Source of the DNA: CBFGTJ01 sp965651815
GTDB taxonomy: Bacteria > Actinomycetota > Acidimicrobiia > Acidimicrobiales > Microtrichaceae
Reading direction: 5' to 3'
Assembly (NCBI GenBank): GCA_965651815.1
Contig: CBFGTJ010000033.1
Location: 1-21,400 of the forward strand
Length of the DNA stretch: 21,400 nt
Shown piece after piece: positions 8,565 to 14,923 of the stretch (position 1 is its first letter; each line of letters starts with the position of its first letter). The notes beneath the pieces were generated by a model that was not told the DNA's origin, did no database searches, and saw only the letters and a list, made by a program, of their open reading frames with translations. The position numbers and the translations under genes are program-made.

Positions 8565-9793
8565 GCGGTCCACCGCTCGAGCGGGCGGGGGCGGACCGCC
8601 CAGCGCATCACCGGACGCTCGACCAGGTACCAGCTGGCAGCGGCGCAGGCGAGGCTCAGCGCGACGGTGACCAGCAGCATGTCCCGGAAGCTGGCGGCGA
8701 GCGACGCCTGGCCGGTCCAGCGCAGGAACATGTCCTGCCAGGCCTCGTGCCAGATGTAGATGCCGTAGGACACGAGTCCGAGCCACACCGCGACGGGGTT
8801 GGCGAACACCGCCCGCACCGGCCCGCGGTCCTGGCGTGCGAGCACCGCGGGCACGACCAGCAGCGTCGCGAAGGTCGTGTAGATGAGCCGCACCCCCAGC
8901 GCCTGCTCGGGCGAGAACGTCGGGAACATCGGCAGGTCGAGCTGGGTGGACACGAACCAGAACACGACCGCGCCGGCCGCCCAGCACCCCGACGTGAGCG
9001 GTGCGCCGGTCACCCAGCGGGGGAGGTGGGCCCCACGCTGGGACCAGCGGGCGGTCAGCACGGCGAGCAGCATGCCCGGGACGAAGTCGCCGATGCGGAA
9101 CGGGAGCCACGTCCCCAGCTGGGCGAAGCGGGACTGGCTCGTGTCGATCCCGATGAGGACCAGGTTCGCGAGCAGGGAGGCGACGAAGAGCGCCACCAGC
9201 GCGACGACCTCGACGCGGACCTGGCGCTCCGGGGGGCGCTGCCGGCGCGACATCACCCACGCCCAGATCGGCACGAACGTGTAGAAGGCCACCTCGGTGG
9301 CCAGCGACCACGCTTGCTGGATCGGTCCGCCGACGAGCTGGGTCGAGTCGTACACGTGGAGCAGCAGGTAGTGGGAGACGACGCTGTGGGGCTCCTCGAA
9401 GCCCGGGGCGCGCAGCACGAACGCGACGATCGTGAGCGCCACCCAGTAGGCGGGCACGATGCGCAGGACGCGGCGCCGGGCGTAGGCCCCGAGGTCGCCC
9501 GGGTGGTCGCCGCGCAGGCGCGCCGCGACGAAGGGCCGGTACAGCAGGAACCCGGACAGCACGAAGAAGATCGACACCCCGACGTCCATCCGCGCCAGGT
9601 AGGGCCCCACCACCTCGTTGCGGGCGGCGTAGCCGCTCAGCAGGGCGACGTGGGTGACCAGCACGCCCAGCGCCGCGAGGGCGCGGCACCCGTCCAGGGC
9701 CTGCAGGTGGACCCTGCCCGCGGAGATGGGGCGGGCGGCCCCGCCGGCGATCCCGCCTGCGCCGCCAGCCAGCGTCGTCGCCGAGGGCTCCAT
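8441..9793 (-). CDS. acyltransferase-3 family membrane O-acyltransferase
   Basis: A 450-residue polytopic protein of the acyltransferase-3 (OafA/NodX-like) family, which moves acyl groups across the membrane onto sugars. After an Ala/Gly-rich N-terminus, DGCRALAALGVLVTH places the conserved active-site His at H48, then MDVGVSIFFVLSGFLLYRPF and the R-R motif ARRRVLRIVPAYW follow, all hallmarks of the family. QAWSLATEVAFYTFVP and LGLVSYGIYIWHEAW are the other usual conserved blocks. The typical domain ends near VERPVMRWAV. The remaining Ser/Gly-rich tail (about 40 residues) is encoded within the overlap with the opposing gene and looks non-functional. ATG 9793 was chosen because a TACGAT box ends exactly 7 nt before it. 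An upstream in-frame GTG at 9829 would place the promoter inside the gene. The substrate is probably an envelope glycan. Confidence 0.9.
   Translation of the reverse strand: MEPSATTLAGGAGGIAGGAARPISAGRVHLQALDGCRALAALGVLVTHVALLSGYAARNEVVGPYLARMDVGVSIFFVLSGFLLYRPFVAARLRGDHPGDLGAYARRRVLRIVPAYWVALTIVAFVLRAPGFEEPHSVVSHYLLLHVYDSTQLVGGPIQQAWSLATEVAFYTFVPIWAWVMSRRQRPPERQVRVEVVALVALFVASLLANLVLIGIDTSQSRFAQLGTWLPFRIGDFVPGMLLAVLTARWSQRGAHLPRWVTGAPLTSGCWAAGAVVFWFVSTQLDLPMFPTFSPEQALGVRLIYTTFATLLVVPAVLARQDRGPVRAVFANPVAVWLGLVSYGIYIWHEAWQDMFLRWTGQASLAASFRDMLLVTVALSLACAAASWYLVERPVMRWAVRPRPLERWTAQLRSSSHSGVGGSSATTSNPGSPTGSSSPPGMSSSASSSR
8563..8578 (+). terminator. GC hairpin at the stop codon of the 6432-8564 gene
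   Basis: GAGCGGT and ACCGCTC are 7-bp inverted arms separated by CC; as RNA this would fold as a 6-bp stem with a TCCA loop. The left arm starts with the last two bases of the TGA stop. No T-run follows. It also lies in the coding sequence of the opposing acyltransferase gene, so it is only a candidate terminator. Confidence 0.4.
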
Positions 9794-9800
9794 GCGGCCG

Positions 9801-9806
9801 ATCGTA
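9801..9806 (-). promoter_or_regulatory. putative -10 box, leaderless promoter of the acyltransferase
   Basis: TACGAT on the minus strand is followed by 7 nt and then ATG 9793, the spacing expected for a leaderless transcript. No Shine-Dalgarno sequence is present. It faces away from the TAGCCT box of the divergent gene only 9 bp away. Confidence 0.55.
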
Positions 9807-9815
9807 GGCGCGCTG

Positions 9816-9821
9816 TAGCCT
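9816..9821 (+). promoter_or_regulatory. putative -10 box of the GT2-methyltransferase operon
   Basis: TAGCCT fits TANNNT. A start about 7 nt downstream would leave a leader of roughly 20 nt containing GGAG (9838-9841), 5 nt before GTG 9847, so this gene appears leadered, unlike its neighbours. No clear -35 is visible; its place is taken by the divergent gene's start region. Confidence 0.4.
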
Positions 9822-9846
9822 CGCCCCACCGACCCGCGGAGAACCT

Positions 9847-11319
9847 GTGACCCCCACGACGGCCCCCAAGCGAATCGGGATCCTCGTCGTCGCGTACAAC
9901 GCCGCGACGACGCTCGCCGCCGTCCTCGACCGGATCCCCGAGGACTTCCGACCGTCGATCACGACCGTGCTCGTCGGCGACGACCACAGCCAGGACCAGA
10001 CCCACCTGGTGGCCGTCGGCTACCAGAGCCTGGCGCCCGACCTGCCGATCCAGGTCACCCGCCACGAGCGCAACCTGGGCTACGGCGGCAACCAGAAGTG
10101 GGGCTACCGCACCGCGATCGAGCAGGACCTCGACGTCATCGTGCTGCTGCACGGCGACGGCCAGTACGCACCGGAGCTGCTGCCCGACATGGTCGCCCCG
10201 CTGCTCGCCGGCGAGGCGGATGCCGTGATGGGGTCCCGGATGATGGTCCCCGGCGGCGCGCGCCGCGGCGGCATGCCGCTGTACAAGTACGTCGGCAACC
10301 GGATCCTCACGACCGTCGAGAACGCGCTCGCCGGCGTCGAGCTGTCGGAGTGGCACTCGGGGTACCGGGCCTACTCGGTCGAGGCGCTCCGCCAGCTGCC
10401 CTTCGAGCGCAACAGCGACGGCTTCGACTTCGACACCCAGATCATCCTGCAGCTCATCGAGACCGGGCAGCGCATCGTCGAGATCCCGATCCCCACCTAC
10501 TACGGCGACGAGATCTCGCACGTGAACGGGCTCAAGTACGCGAAGGACATCACCCAGCACGTCCTGCGCTACCGGGCGCACAAGATGGGCTTCGGCACCG
10601 GCGAGCTCGCCTTCGCCAGCCAGGCCTACGAGGAGAAGCACGCCGAGGACTCCTCGCACGGGATCCTCCTGGGGTGGATGGGGCGCCGGACCGGCGCACG
10701 GGTGCTGGACCTCGGCTGCTCGGACGGGCGCCTCGCCCAGCGGCTGCGGGAGCTGGGCCACCACGTGACCGGCGTCGACGTCGAGGCGCTCGAGGGCGTG
10801 AAGGAGCGGGTCGACCGGTTCGTGCAGGCGGACCTCGACGACGGGCTCCCACCGGACCTCGACGGCCCCTACGACGTGGTGCTCGCCGCCGACGTGCTCG
10901 AGCACCTGCGCCGGCCGGAGGTGCTGTTGGGCCAGCTCCACGACGTGCTCGCCCCCGGCGGCACGGTGCTCGCGAGCGTGCCGAACTTCGGGCACTGGTA
11001 CCCCCGCGCGCGGGTGGCGCTGGGCCGCTTCGACTACGACCGCCGCGGCATCCTCGACGCCGGGCACGTCCGCTTCTTCACCCGCAGGAGCTTCGAGCGG
11101 CTGGCGGCGTCGCAGGGCTTCGCCGTCGCACGGCGGGAGGCCACCGGGCTGCCGCTGGAGGTCGCCGCGCGGGGCGGCAGCGGGTCCGTGCCGGCGTCCG
11201 GGGCGGCGGGGTGGCTGGCCCGCCTGGACCGGGCGGCGGTCGGGCTCCGCCCGGAGCTGTTCGGCTACCAGTTCCTCTACGAGCTCCGCCCCGAGCCGCC
11301 ACGACGCGTGCGGAGCTGA
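9847..11319 (+). CDS. bifunctional GT2 glycosyltransferase / class I SAM methyltransferase
   Basis: A 490-residue fusion. Residues ~9-245 are a GT-A type family-2 glycosyltransferase: IGILVVAYNAATTL at the start of the fold, VGDDHSQDQT at the nucleotide-binding acidic motif, and HGDGQYAPELLPDMV (metal-binding D104) in the DXD position. WHSGYRAYSVEAL and GFDFDTQIILQL are typical of polyprenol-phosphate mannosyl/glucosyltransferase relatives. Residues ~270-480 are a methyltransferase: motif I VLDLGCSDGRLAQRL (D288, G290), an acidic post-I strand, ADVLEHLRRPEVLL and LAPGGTVLASVPNFGHW. It probably acts on lipid-linked sugar in the cytoplasm, coupling glycosyl transfer and methylation; this coupling is inferred. 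GTG 9847 has GGAG at 5-nt spacing. It heads a three-gene operon, with only 8 bp to the next gene. Confidence 0.92.
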   Translation: MTPTTAPKRIGILVVAYNAATTLAAVLDRIPEDFRPSITTVLVGDDHSQDQTHLVAVGYQSLAPDLPIQVTRHERNLGYGGNQKWGYRTAIEQDLDVIVLLHGDGQYAPELLPDMVAPLLAGEADAVMGSRMMVPGGARRGGMPLYKYVGNRILTTVENALAGVELSEWHSGYRAYSVEALRQLPFERNSDGFDFDTQIILQLIETGQRIVEIPIPTYYGDEISHVNGLKYAKDITQHVLRYRAHKMGFGTGELAFASQAYEEKHAEDSSHGILLGWMGRRTGARVLDLGCSDGRLAQRLRELGHHVTGVDVEALEGVKERVDRFVQADLDDGLPPDLDGPYDVVLAADVLEHLRRPEVLLGQLHDVLAPGGTVLASVPNFGHWYPRARVALGRFDYDRRGILDAGHVRFFTRRSFERLAASQGFAVARREATGLPLEVAARGGSGSVPASGAAGWLARLDRAAVGLRPELFGYQFLYELRPEPPRRVRS

Positions 11320-11327
11320 CGCCGCGC

Positions 11328-12749
11328 ATGACCGGGACCGCCGAGGCCGAGGTCGTCGTGTCGCGCCGTGACCAGCGCGACCGCAACGCCGCCCAGCGGC
11401 GCGCGGAGCGCACGTTCCGGATGGCGCTCGGGGCGATCATGGCCCTCGGCCTGGCGATCCGGGCGGCGTTCGTGCTCATCCGCCAGTCCGGCGTGGAGCT
11501 CGTGACCGGCGACGCGTTCTGGTACCACTTCCAGGCCAAGCTCGTCGCCGAGGGCAAGGGCTTCCTCCACCCGTTCGAGTACTACGAGCACGGGGTCGAG
11601 GCGGCCGGGGCCGACCACCCGCCCGGCTTCGTCGCGATCCTGGCGGTGCTCGACCTGCTGGGCATCGACACGCCCCAGGGCCAGCGGCTCGTCATGTGCC
11701 TCGTGGGCACCGCGTCGATCGCCGTGATCGGCCTCCTCGGCCGCCGCCTCGCCACCCCGGTGGTGGGGCTCATCGCCGCCGGCATCGCCGCGGTGTACCC
11801 GAACCTGTGGATCAACGACGGCATGCTCATGGTGGAGACGGTCTTCATCTTCGCCACCGCCGTCGCCCTGCTGTGCACCTACCGGTACCTCGAGCGGCCC
11901 CGTCGCGGGGAGCTGCTGCTCGTCTCGGCCGCCCTGACCCTCGCGGCGCTGACCCGCCCCGAGTCGCTGCTGATGTTCGCGGTGCTGGTGCTGCCGCTCG
12001 TGCTGGCGCGGCACGCCCTGCCGTGGCGCGAGCGGCTCGTCCACCTGGTGCTCGCGGCGCTCGTGCCGCTGCTCGCGTTCGCGCCGTGGGCCGTGTACAA
12101 CCTCGGGCGGTTCGAGGTCCCGGTGCTGATCAGCACCGGCGCCGGCCAGACCCTCGCGGCGGGCAACTGCGACCTGACCTACTCGGGCGACCACCTGGGC
12201 TTCTACAACACCCGCTGCCTGCTGGAGCCCCAGATCGAACCGCCGACCGCCGAGGACCTCTCCGTGCGCGACGGGCAGTACCGGGAGATCGCGCTCGACT
12301 ACATGCGCGACCACCTCGGCGAGCTGCCGAAGGTCATGGCCGCACGCGTCGGAAGGGTCTGGCACCTGTACCGGCCCGGGCAGAGCATCGGGCTCGACGG
12401 GTTCGTCGAGGGCCGCTCGGGCGGCCCGCCCGGCACCAGCCACGAGCTGGTGCGGGAGGCCCTGTGGGCCTACTACGCGCTGATGCCCCTGGCGATCGCC
12501 GGCCTGGTGGTGCTGCGACGGCGTGGCTGGCAGGTCTACCCGCTCCTCGCGCAACCCCTGATCGTGACGCTCACCGCCGCGGCGACCTTCGGGATCACCC
12601 GCTACCGGGCCGGGGCCGAGGTGTCGATCGTGATCTGCGCCGCCGTGGCGATCGGCGCGTGCGCGTCGCGCATGGCCCGCCCGACGGCGGAGGACCGCCA
12701 CGAGCAGAAGTCGCCGCCCCCGGCGGCCGCGGGAAAGGCCGAGACGTGA
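11328..12749 (+). CDS. GT39/PMT-like membrane glycosyltransferase
   Basis: A 473-residue polytopic protein. An Arg-rich cytoplasmic N-terminus (~1-30) precedes the first helix. The first outer loop contains D62 (VTGDAFWYHFQAKLVAEG) followed by ADHPPGFVAILAVLD, the GT39-type donor loop. VYPNLWINDGMLMVETVF, ALTRPESLLMF and FAPWAVYNLGRFEVPVLISTGAG are shared blockwise with the protein at 4987-6435, including an outer-loop Cys pair (C281, C297). It is expected to move a sugar from polyprenyl phosphate to a glycan or protein outside the membrane. ATG 11328 follows the preceding stop by 8 bp. GGAG lies about 12 nt upstream, which is far, so coupling to upstream translation is likely. The stop overlaps the next start (GTGA). 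Confidence 0.87.
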   Translation: MTGTAEAEVVVSRRDQRDRNAAQRRAERTFRMALGAIMALGLAIRAAFVLIRQSGVELVTGDAFWYHFQAKLVAEGKGFLHPFEYYEHGVEAAGADHPPGFVAILAVLDLLGIDTPQGQRLVMCLVGTASIAVIGLLGRRLATPVVGLIAAGIAAVYPNLWINDGMLMVETVFIFATAVALLCTYRYLERPRRGELLLVSAALTLAALTRPESLLMFAVLVLPLVLARHALPWRERLVHLVLAALVPLLAFAPWAVYNLGRFEVPVLISTGAGQTLAAGNCDLTYSGDHLGFYNTRCLLEPQIEPPTAEDLSVRDGQYREIALDYMRDHLGELPKVMAARVGRVWHLYRPGQSIGLDGFVEGRSGGPPGTSHELVREALWAYYALMPLAIAGLVVLRRRGWQVYPLLAQPLIVTLTAAATFGITRYRAGAEVSIVICAAVAIGACASRMARPTAEDRHEQKSPPPAAAGKAET

Positions 12750-13486
12750 CCAGCACGCCCCCCATCACCCAGTCCGACATGGCGCACCGGCTGCCACCGG
12801 CACGGCTGGTCGACCGCGCCGCGCACCTGGTCGAGGCGGTGCGGGGCCGCCGCGCCGTGCACGTCGGCTTCGTCGACAGCGGGTGCTGGGACTACCACGA
12901 CCGCTTCGACAGCTGGCTCCACGCGCACCTCGACCGTGCCGCCGCCGCCCTCGTCGGCCTGGACCTCGACGAGGCGGGCGTGGCGCGCGCCCGCGAGCTG
13001 GGGTTCGCCGCGCACGCCGTGGACTGCTCCGACCCCGACGCGGTCGCCCGCCTCGGGCTCGAGCCCGCCGAGGTCGTGGTCGCGGGCGAGGTGATCGAGC
13101 ACCTCGATGCGAGCGGCCCGTTCCTCGACGGCCTCCACGCACTGGTGCGCCCCGGGGGCCGGTTGGTCGTGACGACGCCGAACGCGAGCGGCCTGCTCAA
13201 CGCGGCCGCGGCGGCGCTGGCCGGGTGGGAGGTCAACCACCCGGACCACGTCACGCTCTACTCCTGCTACACGCTGACCAACCTCCTCGAGCGCCACGGG
13301 TGGCGGGTCGAGGAGGTCGCGACCTACGTGCCGGTGCTCAAGGAGTTCGACGCGCTGCGCGGCAGGATGAAGGTCCTCGGCGCCGGGGCCCGGGTCGTGC
13401 TGGGCACCGAGCGATTGCTCGCCCGCCTCGGGCGCCCCTACGCGGCCGACGGGTTGATCGTCACCGCGACCTCAGCCCGGTCCTGA
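12746..13486 (+). CDS. class I SAM methyltransferase with variant glycine-rich motif
   Basis: A 246-residue protein coupled to the preceding gene by a GTGA overlap. The fold order is that of methyltransferase_11/23: AVHVGFVDSGCW in the motif I position (~32-44), LVGLDLDEAGVARARELGF (motif post-I, acidic SAM-ribose residue), VVAGEVIEHLDASGPFLDGL and LVRPGGRLVVTTPNASGLLN. Motif I lacks the standard D-x-G-C-G-x-G; a comparable H-I/V-G-x-x-D form occurs in a subgroup near glycan loci. HPDHVTLYSCYTLTNLLERHGW is the typical C-terminal element. It probably methylates a sugar of the same polymer; the substrate is not determinable. The 3' end overlaps the opposing DUF2304 gene by 15 bp. Confidence 0.87.
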   Translation: MTSTPPITQSDMAHRLPPARLVDRAAHLVEAVRGRRAVHVGFVDSGCWDYHDRFDSWLHAHLDRAAAALVGLDLDEAGVARARELGFAAHAVDCSDPDAVARLGLEPAEVVVAGEVIEHLDASGPFLDGLHALVRPGGRLVVTTPNASGLLNAAAAALAGWEVNHPDHVTLYSCYTLTNLLERHGWRVEEVATYVPVLKEFDALRGRMKVLGAGARVVLGTERLLARLGRPYAADGLIVTATSARS

Positions 13487-13966
13487 CGAGCCGACGCCGT
13501 CGCCACGGCGGTCCCCCTCCCCGGACGCGGGCGCCCCGGAGGGCTCCTCGTCCGCGCCGAGCCGGGCGAGGAGCCGCTCGTGGGCCGCGCGCAGCAGCGC
13601 CACCTCCTCGGCCAGCACGCGGATCCGCTCCTCCGACCGCGAGAACTCCCACGAGAAGTGCACGACGATGAGGAAGAGGAACCCCACCGCGAGGATCAGG
13701 AACGTCGCCGGCGGGTAGTACACGCCGACCGAGCGGGACACCCGTGCCAGCAGGCCCGGGAAGATCGCGACCGTGGCGAGGACGAGCGCCACGGTGATCC
13801 ACAGCAGCGAGTACTTGCTGCGCAGGTGGTGGCGGCGCACGAGCCGCACGATGAACACGATGCTGAGCAGGGTCACGACGACCACGAAGACGTGGGCCCG
13901 CGTGCTCAGCGAGCCCTCGCCCTCGAGCCCAGCCTGGGCGATCAGGCCACCGAACGCCCCGATCAC
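13472..13966 (-). CDS. DUF2304 family membrane protein
   Basis: A 164-residue protein starting with GTG inside the upstream GT2's stop (GTGA overlap), so the two are translated together. Three hydrophobic helices are visible: HVFVVVVTLLSIVFIVRLV, LLWITVALVLATVAIF and ATFLILAVGFLFLIVVHFS. A charged amphipathic segment follows (SEERIRVLAEEVALLRAAHERL), a likely short coiled coil, and then a Gly/Ser/Glu-rich tail. This matches DUF2304, small membrane proteins found next to polyprenol-phosphate GT2 enzymes in actinobacteria and other phyla. A role as membrane partner of the GT2 is inferred from that pairing. The biochemical function is unknown. Confidence 0.85.
   Translation of the reverse strand: MIGAFGGLIAQAGLEGEGSLSTRAHVFVVVVTLLSIVFIVRLVRRHHLRSKYSLLWITVALVLATVAIFPGLLARVSRSVGVYYPPATFLILAVGFLFLIVVHFSWEFSRSEERIRVLAEEVALLRAAHERLLARLGADEEPSGAPASGEGDRRGDGVGSSGPG
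13495..13510 (+). terminator. GC hairpin after the GT2-methyltransferase operon
   Basis: CGCCGT and ACGGCG are perfect 6-bp arms with a CGCC loop, beginning 9 nt after the stop of the last operon gene. No T-run follows. The hairpin lies in the coding end of the opposing DUF2304 gene. A weak candidate on its own; its position matches similar hairpins at the other + strand ends. Confidence 0.35.
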
Positions 13967-14793
13967 CGCGCCTCCTCGACCGTCGAGACCTTGGCCGGAG
14001 GCGGCACCGCGGCGGGCTGCGCCGACCTCGGCGCCCGCTGCTGCGCGGCGCGCGACGTCGCGCGCCGGCGGCTCGCGCGGGTCAGCAGCGTCAGCAGCAC
14101 GCGGGCGTAGTGGTAGATCAGCCCGAGGCGCACCGTGGTCGGGCGTCCGCCCGCGCGCTGGTACATGCGCACCGGGACCTCCGCGATGCGGAAGCCCTCG
14201 TAGTTGGCGGCGAGCAGCGCCTCGACCGACTCCATGTACTCCGACGGGTAGCTGCGCGCGAAGTACTCGAGCACCGGGCGCCCGAAGGCACGGAACCCGG
14301 AGCTGGTGTCGGTGAACGTGCGCCCCGACAGGAGCCGCATCGCGAAGCGCAGGACGTGCATCGCGCCCCGCCGTGCCCGACCGACCTCGTAGGAGCTCTG
14401 CTGGGCGAACCGGGACCCCACGACGAAGTCGGCGTCCTCCAGCGCGTCGAGCAGCACCGGGATCAGCGCCGGGTCGTGCTGGCCGTCCGCGTCCAGCTGG
14501 ACGCCCGCGTCGTAGCCCTGCTCCACCGCGTAGCGGAACCCCGCCCGCAGGGCACCGCCGATGCCGAGGTTGAACGGGAGCTGCAGCACCTCCGCGCCGT
14601 GGGCCCGCGCGACCTCGGCGGTCCCGTCGGTGGAGCCGTCGTCGACCACCAGCACGTCGCAGTCGGGCACGGCGCGGTGCACCGAGCCGAGCACGGCCGG
14701 CAACGTCGTCGCCTCGTTGTAGGCCGGCATGATCACCAGGACGCGGATCGGGCACCTCCGGGGTCTCGGCGGGGCCACGCCGCCCATCACCAT
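13963..14793 (-). CDS. GT2 glycosyltransferase, polyprenol-phosphate sugar synthase-like
   Basis: 276 residues from ATG 14793. The GT-A core begins at RVLVIMPAYNEATTL, then VLVVDDGSTDGTAEVA, FNLGIGGALRAGFRYA and QLDADGQHDP (D101, D103, DXD). SSGFRAFGRPVLEYFARSYPSEYMES is typical of the DPM/undecaprenyl-phosphate GT2 group that pairs with DUF2304. A basic C-terminal region without membrane helices follows. The likely reaction is transfer of a sugar from a nucleotide donor to polyprenol phosphate on the cytoplasmic face. The start is uncertain: ATG 14793, ATG 14787 and others lie in a 16-bp tandem duplication without a Shine-Dalgarno sequence, while the only good GGAGG sits 6 nt before an ATC at 14748, exactly where family members usually start. 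Its stop overlaps the DUF2304 start. Confidence 0.88.
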   Translation of the reverse strand: MVMGGVAPPRPRRCPIRVLVIMPAYNEATTLPAVLGSVHRAVPDCDVLVVDDGSTDGTAEVARAHGAEVLQLPFNLGIGGALRAGFRYAVEQGYDAGVQLDADGQHDPALIPVLLDALEDADFVVGSRFAQQSSYEVGRARRGAMHVLRFAMRLLSGRTFTDTSSGFRAFGRPVLEYFARSYPSEYMESVEALLAANYEGFRIAEVPVRMYQRAGGRPTTVRLGLIYHYARVLLTLLTRASRRRATSRAAQQRAPRSAQPAAVPPPAKVSTVEEAR

Positions 14794-14815
14794 CCCACGC
14801 CATCACCATCCCACA
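14784..14815. repeat. 16-bp tandem duplication at the GT2 5' end
   Basis: CCATCACCATCCCACG (14784-14799) is followed directly by a copy differing only in its last base (14800-14815). Read on the minus strand, each copy carries two ATG triplets (ATGGTGATGG), giving several alternative upstream starts for the GT2. It occupies the region where minus-strand promoter or translation signals would be. Confidence 0.85.
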
Positions 14816-14873
14816 TGGCGCGGTGCCGCACGGACCTGCGGCGAGGCTCCCTCAGGCGCCGCGACGCCCCGTG

Positions 14874-14879
14874 TAGGGT
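14874..14879 (+). promoter_or_regulatory. putative -10 box, leaderless promoter before the leader ORF
   Basis: TAGGGT is followed by 8 nt and then GTG 14888, the same geometry as at 4973 and 16596. It predicts a transcript starting at the leader ORF rather than at the membrane-protein gene, whose GTG 14920 would then have a 32-nt leader. Confidence 0.45.
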
Positions 14880-14887
14880 GCTGCGCC

Positions 14888-14923
14888 GTGATCCGGCCGA
14901 CCTCCCGACCGCCAGCCGGGTGA
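14888..14923 (+). CDS. 11-codon leaderless leader ORF, coupled to the next gene
   Basis: GTG 14888 encodes MIRPTSRPPAG and ends at TGA 14921-14923, overlapping the GTG start of the downstream membrane protein as GTGA. The start sits 8 nt after a TAGGGT box, so it could be read by leaderless initiation, with ribosomes delivered to GTG 14920, which has no good Shine-Dalgarno sequence of its own. Three prolines and two arginines in 11 codons would allow slow decoding. No known leader-peptide family is recognised. It could be chance. Confidence 0.4.
   Translation: MIRPTSRPPAG

Noticed and set aside
6288..9962. Open minus-strand frame of over 1200 codons across the GT-C genes and acyltransferase
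   Set aside because: Composition is Arg/Pro/Gly/Glu shadow sequence with no recognisable domain. Real genes occupy the same DNA in other frames.
14729..14923. A 64-codon extension of the leader ORF from an upstream ATG
   Set aside because: It would run antisense through the GT2 start region and the tandem repeat, with no start signal. Only the last 11 codons have a plausible promoter-linked start.
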